Assembly (NCBI GenBank): GCA_023374025.1
Contig: SIJG01000078.1
Location: 249,575 to 313,574 of the forward strand
From: Heterodera schachtii
Lineage: Eukaryota > Nematoda > Chromadorea > Rhabditida > Heteroderidae
Length of the DNA: 64,000 bases
Direction of reading: 5' to 3'
Shown here: piece after piece, positions 33,410 to 44,595 of the stretch
How the letters are laid out: every line of letters begins with the position of its first letter
Position numbering within the stretch: position 1 is the first letter of the stretch
Notes under the pieces: model-generated
What the model was told of the DNA's origin: nothing
The model's database searches: none
The model's input: only the letters and a program-made list of their open reading frames with translations
Program-made: the position numbers and the translations under genes

Positions 33410-34040
33410 CTAGGTTTGCTTCCCGACCCCCGACCCGACCTAAGACGTTTTTGGGACTTATTCCCCGACCCGACCCCCCGACACTAATTCGGGGAATTGG
33501 GGACTCCGAGCGTCGTAAAAATTTAATTAAGTAATACAGCAACGAAGGGGGAAAGGTTGAAAATGTTTGAAATTTTCAATAATTTTCTTAATAAATTTAA
33601 TTAAACATGCCTAAAAGCCTTTCGGCGGCGCCTATTGGCACCGCTGCCCCCCCCCCCAAAAAATTTCTAGGCGGCGCCTATCGGCACCGCCGGACTACAT
33701 CCCCCCACCCCAAGTTTCCAAAAAAGTTTTTTAAAACGCGCCGCTAAAATTTTAAATTTTTGAGATTAAAATTTTTGAGCCTCGGAATTCGATTTCTGAA
33801 AGTTTTTGGCCTGGGATTCAATAATTGCTTTTTTAGTTAAAATTTTTGTTCATTACTACTCGATAGAGACCGGACAACTGGGGTCGGAGGGATCCCGAGT
33901 CGGGATCCCGACTGAATCCCGATCCCGATCAATCCCGAACATTTTGGAAAAACGATCGGGACGGATCCCGAACGAATCCCGATCCCGATGAATCCCGAAG
34001 ATTTTTTTCGGGATCCCGCGGAATTACCGGGATTTGCTAA
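33410..34040. repeat. CCCGACC / GATCCCGA repeat blocks
   Basis: 33415-33510 is rich in ccccgaccc words. 33615-33700 has two copies of the GC-rich hairpin ggcggcgcctatcggcaccg type. 33880-34030 repeats gaatcccgatcccgat. These look like fused pieces of dispersed elements with counterparts at 20640, 26025 and 38885. No gene supported. Confidence 0.5.
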
Positions 34041-34158
34041 AACCCAATTTTTTTTTATTGGCTTTTTAATTTTTAGTTTTGTGTTAAGTTTTGTTCAAAT
34101 GCTTATCTAATATTTATAATTGATCAATTCGATTGTGAAAAATAGGGATGGTAATTAT

Positions 34159-34660
34159 CAGGGCTGTAAAAAATATGCACGAAAGGTCATGCCAATGAGC
34201 TACATTTCTTTTATAAAATTCTCTTTAGCAAATATTGACATTTTTTAAATCGAAATTTTGTCATGAAAAAAATTTTTGGGGGAAGAATTTTCGAGAAAAG
34301 TTTTCAATTCTTAGTGGTGTTTTTAAAAATTTTCGGTCGTTCTTAAGGTGTATTTTTCTGAATTTTTAGGGCCGATTCTTAGGAGTTTCCGTTTTATTGA
34401 ATTTTTGTTAACAAATTTTCCAAAAAATGGCAAAATTGCAAAAAATCTGAAAATATGTACAAAAAATGTCAAATATATGAATGAAATATGCAGAAAAACC
34501 TAAATATGCAAATATGCACAAAAATCCCGAAATATGCAAAAATATGCAAATAAAAGTCCCAACTTTTATAAGCAAATACCAAAATGAAGGTGTTTTTCGT
34601 ACTATTTGGACTACGTAGAATCCAGGAAAAAATATGCATTTGCATAAATTTACAGCCCTG
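34159..34660. mobile_element. hAT-like non-autonomous element
   Basis: Ends cagggctgtaaa / tttacagccctg are flanked by an exact 8-bp duplication gtaattat (34151-34158 and 34661-34668). The interior is rich in aatatgcaaa words, related to the 11950 element. Confidence 0.92.
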
Positions 34661-35015
34661 GTAATTATATTAGGTTTTTATAGAATTTTTTTCCAAAATT
34701 AGAATATCATGCCTAAAAAGTCAGACTGTATGGTCAAAAATTAGAACATTTAACAACATAGCTTTAAATATTTTTTTTTACAATTTTTAATCAATTTATG
34801 TCAATTTATGTATTTTCGCCTCCTATTATCATTTAAACAATTTTAAGGAAATTAAAAAATCGTAAACTTCATCGGGATTAAAAATCAAGAATTTTTTCGC
34901 ACTGAATTTTTTCAAAAATAATTTTTTGAAAAGGCACGCTATATCATTTTTCAAAAGTTTCAAAATCTATAAAGCCAAAAAGGTTAATTTAATTGTGGCA
35001 CTTTTTGCCCCAATT

Positions 35016-35893
35016 TCATCTTTTTAATGATGCATTTGGTGGGAATGTCAACAATTGCTTCTTTTCGTCATATTTCACATTGCCCGAATTCATTTTCAGC
35101 GATTCATATAAAATTGGACCAAATCTTAGAATTTCATTTCCAAAATGTCTCAAATTTATTCGGCTTCTTATTTCGGTTGGCTTTACACGGCTGTAATCCA
35201 AATGGATTTTGTCCAATATTTCAAACAATTCTTTTAGAGTGTCTCTTTTTTCAATAAAAGATTTCTTTTTAAATCTTTTTTCAAAATCTTCTAAAGCTTT
35301 ATTATTTCCAGAATATAATTCGTAGTCCCCAACATATCTTCTCAATATTTTAAATTTGTTTGATTTTGCCAAATTTTTGATTAATATGATGTTTAATAAT
35401 GGATATTTCAATGCGGAGTTGACAATCGTTCGAAAGCCATTACAATGTTGTATTACTTCTTAAATGACAATATTTAAATTAATAAATTTATAAAATCAAT
35501 AATGATATTATTGATAAAGCTAGCAGTTAAAGTATTAAATTAATAACCTTTGAGTTCATTAGCTTCATCATTTTCAATCACTCTCACATAATTCCACAAC
35601 GGTTCACCAAACAAACCATTTCAAGCTGATCGCAACTAAATATTTTCGTTTATAAAAGGTTTTTTTTTAATTACGGTAACTACAGTACCCCTCAGCCGGT
35701 GTGTTGTTATCGCCAATGGTAGAATTGTCATGTTCTTTAAATGCATCTTTGCCGCAATGTTCTTTGTTTTTCTCTACAAAATCTTCAAAGTCATGATGGA
35801 TGAATGTCAATCGTTTTGCCAACTCTTGCCCAAAATTGGCCAATGCGCAGTCCATTTTTAGTTCCAATTCATTTTTGAAAATTCTTTTACTGA
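35016..35893 (-). pseudogene. Family-related gene copy, probably frameshifted
   Basis: Three exon-like pieces: 35893 to about 35690 (CALANFGQELAKRLTFIHHD, then EDFVEKNKEHCGKDAF), about 35630-35551 (FGEPLWNYVRVIENDEANEL) and 35453-35016 (HCNGFRTIVNSALKYPLLNI .. ELFEILDKIHLDYSRVKP, stop TGA). The last two splice in frame (ELK|EV). The first and second do not: a one-base shift separates CDQLE from NGLFGEP. Codon use and strand match the flanking family genes. I do not recognise a domain. It could be a working gene with a mis-set junction; a pseudogene is slightly favoured. Confidence 0.5.
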
Positions 35894-36302
35894 ATTTTTT
35901 AAAGATTTTATTATAATTTAATTGTTTTACAATTTTGTGGAATTGTATTTAATTAAAAAGTGAACAGTGATTTTTTAAACTCACCAAATTAATCATTTTT
36001 GGTCCCAGAGATATTTAAATATAATAAAAAAATTCAATTATCTGTTTTTTATAATTTGAATTAAAATATGCGGACTTTTTAAAAAACAGAATCTCAAACA
36101 AAACTATTTTGTACAGATTTTATTTAAAAATGCACCAAATTTCTCAGTATATATGATAATTGGTGTGGATTATTTGATAAAATATAATTTTTAGACTCGG
36201 AGAAATTCAATTAAATATAGCTTGAATTATTGCTTGGTACTTTCCTCTTTTATGATAACAATTTTTAAATCTACAGAGGCGCGCGAGTTTTGCACCTAAA
36301 GC

Positions 36303-36760
36303 GTACCAGGTGTTTTCGACAGTGATTGATTTCGACAGTACTTTTTAATTAATTTTCTACATAATTTATTGTACACATGAATTAATAAATATCCATTGGC
36401 ATTATAATTTCAGTTAAGTAATAAAAAAAACGTTTTGTTTATGATTTTTGTCAAAAATTTATCATTTTCACTTTTACTATATAAATATCTCCTGATGGGA
36501 CTGTAGTCAAAATACAACAAATTACTTACAAATCGTGTGCGAAAATCTGCTAACTAATGCCGGGTATGAGTGCCAAGATGTAAATCTACAGGCTCTTATA
36601 GCAGAATTCGAAAATCGCAAATCCCTGTTCAATGTATAAGAGCCGGTGCTTACTTATCATTTTAATTTTTAAAATTTAGTAAAACTTATACCATTATAAC
36701 AAGTTTTTTTTAAAACAAACTTTACTGTCGAAATCAATCACTGTCGAAACTAACAGCACC
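36303..36760. mobile_element. Mutator-like element, copy of the 18331 type
   Basis: Same ends as at 18331 (gtaccaggtgttttcgacag .. aacagcacc) and the same interior (gtgtgcgaaaatctgctaac, aatgccgggtatgagtgcca). The flanking 9-mers acctaaagc / gaataaagc match at 6 of 9 positions, so the target duplication is degraded. Confidence 0.8.
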
Positions 36761-36981
36761 GAATAAAGCAGTTTAGCATTGATTTTGGATTTTGTTAAAA
36801 ACATATGAAGTTAAGCCCCATTTATTTAAAAAGAGAGGAACATTTAATAATAAAATAATTCTTATGATCACAGAAAAGCAAAGTACAGTACCTATTTTTA
36901 ACTTTTCATATGGTAGATATAAAATAATGACTCAGAAATAATTCAACTAAATAATAAAACTTGTAATATTTCTTTAACTTT

Positions 36982-39900
36982 TCATATTTTCCATTTATTA
37001 TATTGTAACATACAGTGCTTGTCCTGCTGATGATGAAGACAAAAAAGAAGTAATCTATCATTTATAAATTTGTAAATTGCTGATGGATTCTTTTTTTCAT
37101 TTGACATAATTGTTTCAATCACTTTCTCAATTTCTCCATAAGTTATTTTTTTGTCAGAGAGTTCGAGAATGAATTTAAAATTTCCTGAAATTTATTTTAT
37201 TTACAACTTTTGAAAAATAAATAAATTTTAATGTCTAAAATGAGATAGATAGTTAATTAATTAATCATTTTTTAAAATTTTTCAATTTAAAAACTAACTA
37301 ATAATATCTTGCTGCTGTTTTTTCAAAATTTCTTGCAACAAATTTTGTTTTGGACACAAAAATTGAGCCCAAAAATTATTTCCATTTTCGTCAATTTGAA
37401 TAATTTGAAATGGAAATATTCTAAAATAACATTTAATTAATTTTTAGGTCCAAATTTATACCCGTTTTCATTTTGGCCAGCGCTTTCTCCAGACAAACTT
37501 TTGTACGCATAAATAAGCGTTTTCAGTTGCCATCCTCCAATGTCATTGTGTTTTTTAAAATAAGCACCTTCGTACCATCTGTTATTCTCCGATTGGCCAT
37601 AACTGTGCAATATAATTAATTTAAATACATAGTATTATTATTTAAGAAATAAATAATGAATGAGCATGGGCTCCAATTTAAAAAACATAATAGGCAGAAA
37701 ATGGACTTTTTACCGCATTATTTTCAAAAAGTTTTTTGGAGGAGGGTGCCAGCTGAAAAATTCAAATTTCATTATGATTTGTAAAAGAATTTGCTCAAAA
37801 GGGCTGTTTGTTGTCAAAAAAAAGCACTACTTTTATCCGAAATGTTTTAAATTTTCGAGAGTCGTGCTTAAATTCAGGGAACCTAAATAATGTCGAAATC
37901 GGCATTTTACACCATCCCTGGTTAATACATTGTGCAAAGGATGATGCGCACGGCAAATGAGAAGGCCAATTGCATAATTTGGTTCACCAAACTTTTGTCA
38001 ATTTCTTTTTTCGGGTTAAAAAATTCGTTTTTGAATTTTTTGGTGATTTTATGGCCAAGCGATTGGTCAAAATGCACAAAGCCAACAAATTCATATTTTG
38101 CCTCTTCTGCACTAAATCTTGGTACCATTTTCAAATTCTCATAAGCATCTTTTGAGTTTTCGTTTTGGCTTATCACTCGGAAATAGGCAATTTCTGCCGC
38201 ACATTTGACAAATGTAAAATTAAAAACTGTTCTTTTTTGCTTCTCTGAATAATTATTTTGAGGGTATGGTTTTGGTGGATCAATCAGAATTGTATCTGAA
38301 ATTTAAATCAGTGTACGGTATATTTGTACAGTACTGAAAATTATTCCTCAGGGAGTCTGCTGAGAAAAGAGAAGGAATTGGTGGAGAAGAAGAAATTTTT
38401 GAGAAAAAAAAATATCTATTTGGTTTACAGCAGTTATTAAGTTCAAGTGTGATCTAGTGTCTAAACCTTCTGACTTTCATTCTTTTTCTCCTTGGTTCAA
38501 TTCCCCACTGGGATAGAATATTTTTAATATTATCTTTACCATTTTTATGTAACTGAAATTTTAATTAATAAAAAATATTCCAATTATTATTTTTCTTTTA
38601 AAACAGCCTAAAACCAACAAATTTAATCAAATATTTGGTCTTTTTTTTTGACAAATTCTGTAAATCTAGTAAAAATTTTAAATTAAAAAAACAAGAATTT
38701 GGGACTCAGAAAATTGCAAGATCTCCCTCCCCCCGCGAAATGAAAATTTTTTAAAAATTTCCCAACGAATAATGGAACAATTTTTCGAATTCCTCCCCCA
38801 AATGAAAATTACAAAATTTTATGGGTTTCAGACAATTTTCGTAACAAAGTGTACTGAAATTTTTAAATTTTTTCAAAAAATTTTCTCTTGGGAAATTCCC
38901 GGTTGGTCCCTGTCCCGGTCGAAAAACTTGGTCCCGGTCCCGACTTTTCTGGTCCCGGTAAGTCCTGGTCCCGGTTTTTGTCAAAATTCCCGGTCCCGCT
39001 CAACTCTGATTTAAACCACCCCTTTCCCCTCTCCGTGCTTTCTTCCACATTCATTTGTTATCATTACAATATTATTGTGGCTAGAGCCCGGAAATTTCAA
39101 ATTTGCCGGATCCTGCGCAGGATTGCGGATTTTTGGAAATTTTGAAAAAATTTCATTTAAATTTCAAAAAAAATCCAAAAAAGAAAAAATTTCTCATTTT
39201 GAAATAGAAATTTTTAGGGGCTGGCGGGATGCATTAAAAGGGGAGACTAAGATTTTTCGAATGGGTCAGACGGTAAAAAGAAATCGGGAATCAAATCTGT
39301 TAATGGTCCATAAATTTGACTATTTTTTGCTTTTTAAAACCGCTTTTTTTCGGTGCAATTTTTTCAAAAACTAGAAACAAAGAAGTCCGACGGGCCGATA
39401 TGTGCCGTCGGAATTTTTTTTTTTTGAATTTTGTCAATTTCTTAACTGTTTTTGTCTAAAAAATGACCAAATGTCGTACTTTTTGACTCATTTCAAAAAA
39501 TCATCAAATGAAAATATTTATTGATATAACTTTGCTCAAAAGTATCTAAATTTTTAATTTTTGATATCATTAAATAACCCTAAGTGTTTTCTATTAGCCT
39601 ACAAAATTTCAAAAAGTTTCGTTAAGTTTGAAGAAGATTATGACTAAAAATCACTTAGGCTATCGAAAAATATCAAGATTATTTAATTTGATCTATTTTA
39701 GACGAAATTATGAATAATTTTCTCTCAAAAATTTTCCTTGATGGTTTTTTGACTAACGTCCCAGCACCAACTGGACCCAAAAGTAATTTGCTCAATGTAA
39801 TGGATTATGTGTTTTCATATTATTTTTTGGTGCAAAATTTAAAAAATGCACTCACCATAAGAAATCTAATATTTTTTATTATTTTTCTTATTTTTCGTAA

Positions 39901-40569
39901 CATTTTTGCACACTTTTAGACTTTTTTAGAATTTGACCCTTATTTTTTAAAATTTTACCGAAACTTCACAAATGATTCTTTTTGTACAATTTATGGACTT
40001 CGTTACCGAGTCCTAAAATATTTTCCAAGAGAAGGTCCGGCCACCATCCTGCCATATTAAAAACATAAAATATTTATATTTTTGGCCAAACTCGTTTACA
40101 AATCAACTTTTTTTTTAAATTGTCGCGAGCGGTGCTTTCGGAAACTCAAAATTATTTATAAAATTATATGACAAAAATTTATGATGGAAACGGTGAATTC
40201 TTTAGGTGCAAAACAAAGTTAACTATATTTTAACGATATTTCTTCTTTTACTATTTTGTGCCTAAAAATTGCATCATTTCAAATAAGACTAATTTTTATT
40301 AGCCAAATAAGAGCTAAAATTCTGTTTGTAAATATGTTTTCGCATATTGTTAAGTGTTAGCAAAAGCCTCCCAAATCAAAAGTTTTAATAAGCTAACCCA
40401 TTTTGTAGTGTTTGTCTCTATAATCGTTGTAAAGTTCATCAATGAACTCAGCAAAAGTGTGGACATTGTTGACCAAATTTGTTGTGTTCCATTTGTAGTG
40501 GGAGGGCATACAAATGGAAATTTGCAGAAAATTTAGGAAAATTTGAAGACAGAGAAAAATTGGTTTCAT
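36982..40569 (-). CDS. Secreted protein of unknown family
   Basis: Exons 40569-40398, 38295-37929, 37602-37462, 37420-37299 and 37184-36982 join in frame (phases 1, 2, 2, 1) to 334 residues ending in TGA; every junction has GT and AG. Exon 1 starts MKPIFLCLQIFLNFLQISIC, a clear signal peptide, and continues to DELYNDYRDKHYKM. Later recognisable stretches are FTFVKCAAEIAYFRV, EEAKYEFVGFVHFDQSLGHK, NNRWYEGAYFKKHNDIGGWQ and SDKKITYGEIEKVIETIMS. No transmembrane segment beyond the signal was seen. Parts are comparable to the decayed copies at 32.7-33.3 kb and 43.5 kb, so it belongs to a local, expanding family. I do not recognise a known domain; function unknown, secretion predicted. Confidence 0.75.
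38449..38514 (+). repeat. tRNA-derived fragment (SINE-like)
   Basis: Reads gatctagtgtctaaaccttc, tgactttcattc, then ccttggttcaattcccc: the layout of a degenerate tRNA-Glu (anticodon region ctTTCat, B box ggttcaattcc). Stems do not pair fully. It lies in intron 1 of the 36982-40569 gene. Confidence 0.55.
38880..39009. repeat. GGTCCCGG-type dispersed repeat
   Basis: Repeats of ggtcccggt ending cggtcccgctcaactctg; the same wording as 26025-26150. In intron 1 of the secreted-protein gene. Confidence 0.55.
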
Positions 40570-40906
40570 TTTTTCTAAAAATTTTAATAATTTCACGGAT
40601 ATGTGCATAATTTCTTTATGAAATGCCATGTAATTTGTTTGAGTTGGGTTATGCAAAATTTAAAATGATGGCCTCAGCATGGGCCATGCCCCCATTTATG
40701 GAGTCCATCAGCTAATATTTGGCATAATTTGACGTGGATTATGCCAACGCTCACGACACATAAGAAAAAAATTTTACATCAGAGAATTATTTGCACAAAA
40801 TTTGGTTATGTCATTTAAAATGAATTGATTAAATTTTATGTTTCTTTAGATCAACGATTTTTAAAAGTAGATTTTTTTTTGTGAAGAAGAACAAATAAAT
40901 TATAAG

Positions 40907-41498
40907 TAGGGCTGGGATTTTTAGTGATTAAAAATCCCAAAATAATTAACTAAATAGTGACAAAAAAATGCCAAAATAGTGGAAAATGGCGAAAAAGTTC
41001 CAAATTTAGGGGTGTAATTTTTTAAATAGCTATTTTTAATTTGAAAATAATTTAAAATTAAGGAAAAAGATTTTATTCACTGATTGCAGTTACAAAATAT
41101 TTTCTTAGCAAATATTGAAGAAGAAAAAAAAATTTGGGGGAAGAATTTTTGTGAAATTTTTCCAATTCTTAGGGGGTGTATTTTTGAAAACTTTTAGGTC
41201 GATTCTTAGGGGTGTATTTTTGAAAAATTTTTAGGTCGATTCTTAGGGGTGTATTTTTCGTTTTTATTGTAATTTTTGGTAAATTTTCCAAAAAGCCAAA
41301 ATAGTGGCAAAAAATTATTTTAGTGGCCAACTTCCGAAATAGTTTTTTTTAGTGGCAAAGCTCCAAAATAGTGATTCCTAATGATGAATAGTGGCACTAA
41401 AAACGAAAAATTTTCGAAAAAGAATGCGTTTTTCGTGCATTTCTCGTCGAGTTAAAGCTGCAGAAAAAATAGTTAAAAAACTAAGAATCCCAGCCCTA
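40907..41498. mobile_element. hAT-like non-autonomous element
   Basis: Ends tagggctgggatttttag / cttagaatcccagcccta-type inverse (right end aagaatcccagcccta), with an exact 8-bp duplication attataag (40899-40906 and 41499-41506). Three interior copies of gattcttaggggtgtatttt. It preserves the uninterrupted order of the element split at 24675. Confidence 0.92.
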
Positions 41499-41559
41499 AT
41501 TATAAGGAATGATTATTTTAAAAAATCCATAATTATGCTCCAATAACAAAAAAAATTTC

Positions 41560-41800
41560 ATATCATCCATATCCCTTGAGTTCTCTCATACAAATTAGCA
41601 TGTTCAATTTCAAAAATTACGTCAAGTTTAAAAAAGTTATGACCATAAGAACTCAAGGAACCAGGTTTTCAAATATTTTAAGCCATAACTTTTTTTCAAA
41701 ACAGGTTTGAAATTTAACATGCTAATAGAGAATTCTTAGTGCTTTGTATGATGACAAGATCATCATTTATTGTTGTGTTCAAAGAAAGTTGTGATTAAAA
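41560..41800. repeat. Inverted dispersed repeat (attagcatgtt type)
   Basis: Contains attagcatgttcaatttcaaa and, inverted further on, tttgaaatttaacatgctaa, with gttatgaccataagaactca between. Same family as the palindrome at 27283. Confidence 0.6.
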
Positions 41801-41849
41801 TTTTTTATGACCAGAATTATTTAAATATAGACAATTAATATTAATCAAA

Positions 41850-42745
41850 TTGCAGTGCTCGTTCCTCTTAGAGCGGAAGCATTTTACCTACAAATTGAGG
41901 GAGAAGTCGGGACTCCCTTGGTTAATTGCCTTTGTCCGAGATTGCCGGGAGTGTCAGTCTCCCGTGGCACTTCGCTTCCGAATTTCGCACTGCTCCGAAT
42001 GCTTGTCCCGGGAGATGTACTCCCGATCCGAGTGGCCAACTCCGACTGTCCGATCACACGGGCGGGAAGGGACGGAGAGGGAAATGGGGGAAGACGACGG
42101 ATGACAATTTGGGAGGGAAGGGGGCAGGAAGGATTAGGCACTCCTCCGCCGGTCGGAGCCCTGCTTGACAATTGCTGAGGCTGCTTGGGCTACTGCTGAT
42201 CCCGATCACTATGCTGATCAGGGCGTTGCTCCCTTCCCTTTGCCGAACCCGTCGAAGACACAAAAATACAAAAGCAAATTTATTCGAAAATCTCAAATTT
42301 TGGCAATTAAACCCCAGCCATAAAAGTGAATGGAAAAAGGAAATGTGCCAGTGATGAATGAATTAATGTTGAATTGGACAACAAATTGAAAAGAAAAGGA
42401 ATCGGGCCAAAGGCCGACAGCGGCAGAAATGGAAGAAAAAGGAGGGGACAAAAAATGCAAATGGGGCAAAGGATGGGAAAACAATTTCAAAAGTTGGAGA
42501 AATTGGATAAAAAATGTGGGGAAGAGGGAAAAAACGGGAAAGCGAAAAGCGGTGATGAAAATTGGTGATGGCGGGGAAGGAGTGATCCGATCAAAGATGG
42601 GCTCCGGAGAGGCTCTCCCGTCCTCTCGATGCTCTCCTATCCCCAATCAGTGCTTTCCGTTCCGGGTTGGGCCAGTCCATAGTGTCTCGTCCCATTTGTC
42701 CTCTCTCGTCGCCAAAAAATTGGCGACAATATTTTTTAGTTAATT
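41850..42745. other. GC-rich segment, coding status unresolved
   Basis: The base composition is far more GC-rich than its surroundings, and overlapping frames on both strands stay open for 80-110 codons. An attgcag before 41853 could be a splice acceptor. 42060-42600 is purine-rich. None of the translations resembles a protein I know, and no frame stands out, so it may be an exon, a promoter/5' leader or part of a mobile element. Confidence 0.3.
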
Positions 42746-42749
42746 TTAA

Positions 42750-43120
42750 TAAAAATTTTGAACAAACGAATTTGTTGTCAATTATATTTGAATGACAATT
42801 CGGAGACTAATGAGACAAACAGCAAAAAAGGACAAAGTGAAATTATTCAAACGTCCAACATAATATTTTTCTGTCTTAAAACATTAGGAAACATATGTAA
42901 AAAAGGTCGGCAATCGTCTTCAACTAACTTTTGTCCACTAAATATTTTGAATTTAAAAAATTAAATTTATACAAGAGTAAAATAAATTTTAAAAACACAT
43001 AAATTATGCTGAAAATTTACATGTGAAAAATTGGCGTGCTGGTTAGTTTCCTAAAAACTAAAACCGCGAAGGGGTAGAAAAACAAAAAAAATGTATGACA
43101 TATAAATTCATAACTTGATC
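42750..43120. other. AT-rich intergenic, nothing recognised
   Basis: No gene, RNA or element end recognised. Confidence 0.45.
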
Positions 43121-43124
43121 CTTT

Positions 43125-43330
43125 TTCAACCAAATTAATGATTCTTGGTATCATTCAATAGCTTTAAGTGTTGTCTATCAGAATATTAATTTTGAAAATT
43201 TTTATATGAAGTTATAAAAAAGTTATGGTCCAAAATTTTCAATAAATTCTTAGTTAAATTATTTTACCAGAACTTTTTTAAAACTCGATGAAATTTTTGA
43301 AATTTAACTATAAATAGAGAATTCTTAGGA
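43125..43330. repeat. Dispersed repeat shared with 26760-26900
   Basis: Shared ggtatcattcaatag, gtgttgtctatcagaatatt and aaaagttatggtccaaaat in the same order. Confidence 0.75.
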
Positions 43331-43477
43331 CTAACGAATATATAAATTCATTTGACTTAATTGCATTTTAATGAATTGAAAAATAATTAATGTTTTCATT
43401 TATTTTTAAGTAATTCATTAAAACTAAGACGCAAATGAGATCATTAATACATTAAAATGTGTTTAATATTCTTACCT

Positions 43478-43625
43478 CTTTTGAAACATGTCATCTTTTC
43501 TTTTGCCTCAAATAATTCATTTTCATTGTCCAAGTACACAAAATATGGCAAATGCCAATTTGCAATATTTATTTCAACCATTTTATTTTCAATATTTATC
43601 TATAATTAAATGAAGAGTAACTAAA
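43478..43625 (-). pseudogene. Exon remnant of the secreted family
   Basis: On the minus strand IENKMVEINIANWHLPYFVY, then NENELFEAKEKMTCFKR and a good GTAAGA donor at 43476. It is homologous to the exon at 32960-32706. The 5' part of the exon is missing here: it continues only after a tRNA-like insert (43657-43715), the Helitron and a Mutator-like element, at 51230-51141 (inverse of ttcttcgtgcaaaaaattgc) and 52070-52032. Confidence 0.75.
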
Positions 43626-43656
43626 TTAATTTGCTTGATTTTATATAGAACATAAA

Positions 43657-43715
43657 ACGTATCTCGCCCGGTGGGACTCGAACCCACGACCCCAGCAATT
43701 ATAGTTGTAATGGTG
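43657..43715 (-). repeat. tRNA 3'-half fragment
   Basis: On the minus strand it contains a perfect T arm, gtgggttcgagtcccac, followed by cgggcga like an acceptor 3' strand. The upstream part cannot pair into acceptor, D and anticodon stems, so this is a tRNA pseudogene or SINE head, inserted inside the broken family exon. Confidence 0.65.
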
Positions 43716-43743
43716 TGTATTTATTTATTTATTCATAAAATAT

Positions 43744-43912
43744 TTAAATGGTTATAAATATTAAATAATTTTTTTCAAAATTTTATTAGTGTTCTTCGTG
43801 CAAAAAATTGCCATATGAAAGATATTTAATTAACCGGTCAGGGTCGTTTTCGTACCGCCATTTTCGTACCGCCGTTTTCGTACCGCCGTTTTCGTACCGG
43901 GACGTTTTCGTA
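43744..43912. repeat. 169-bp direct repeat, left copy
   Basis: Identical over 169 bases to 51141-51309. It comprises a piece of the broken family exon (ttagtgttcttcgtgcaaaa) plus the left end of the Mutator-like element (ccggtcagggtcgttttcgt). The 7.2-kb Helitron segment lies exactly between the copies. Confidence 0.93.
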
Positions 43913-44389
43913 TGCGGTTCGCCTACTGGCCCTTTGGGGCATGTGTCGCACCAAAGCGGTTCGCCGACTGGCCCTTTGGGGCATGTGTCGCACCAAAGCG
44001 GTTCGCTGACTGGCCCTTCGGGCATATGTCGCACCAGAGCGGTTCGCTGACTGGCTCTTCGGGCATGTGTCGCACCAATGCGGTTCGCCGACTGGCCCTT
44101 TGGGGCATGTGTCGCACCAGAGCGGTTCGCTGACAGGCCCTTCGGGCATGTGTCGCTGACTGGCCCTTCGGGCATGTGTCGCACCAAGCGGTTCGCTGAC
44201 TGGCCGTTCGGGCATTTGTCGCACCAAAGCGGTTTGCCGACTTGCCTTTCGTGGCATACGTCGCACCAAGATAGTTCGCTGACAGGCCCTTCGGGCATTT
44301 GTCGCATCAAAGCGGTTTGCCGACTTGCCTTTCGTGGCATATGTCGCATCAAGATAGTTCGCTGACAGGCCCTTCGGGGCATATGTCAG
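43913..44389 (+). repeat. About twelve 42-bp tandem units at Helitron 5' side
   Basis: GC-rich units of 41-43 bases of the form gcggttcgctgactggccct + tcgggcatgtgtcgcacca. Two units are shortened, and the last third alternates two diverged subtypes. All frames on both strands are open because of composition. The array may act as the Helitron promoter or leader region; its translation is not considered protein. Confidence 0.88.
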
Positions 44390-44589
44390 GCTTTCCTGTA
44401 CTCTTGCTAGGATGTGTGAGCCGATCCCTGGCTGATAGATTCAGCGGGAAGACGGCTACACATCGTGACAAAGAAGGATGGCAGATTGAATTTATTTGTA
44501 CAGTGAATAAATTTTTGATTTATATGTGCATTTATTGGTTCATGCCGCCTCATATTTTGTCACATTTTCTTAGACATCTCTATTTGTTG

Positions 44590-44595
44590 TTTCAG
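44590..44595 (+). promoter_or_regulatory. Splice (cis or trans) acceptor before Helitron ATG
   Basis: gtttcag directly touches ATG at 44596. It could be the acceptor of a 5'-leader intron or a spliced-leader trans-splice site, and supports 44596 over the upstream in-frame ATG at 44299. Confidence 0.5.

Noticed and set aside
43657..43675. tctcgcccgg as the Helitron 5'-TC terminus
   Set aside because: It is explained by the tRNA acceptor/T-arm sequence, and the 169-bp repeat lies between it and the Helitron body.
43657..43715. Functional tRNA gene
   Set aside because: The T arm is perfect, but the upstream half cannot form acceptor, D or anticodon stems.
43786..44382. 198-, 143- and 95-codon ORFs over the 42-bp array, and the N-terminal extension of the Helitron ORF from 44299
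   Set aside because: All frames on both strands are open in this GC-rich array; a TTTCAG directly before ATG 44596 marks the likely start.
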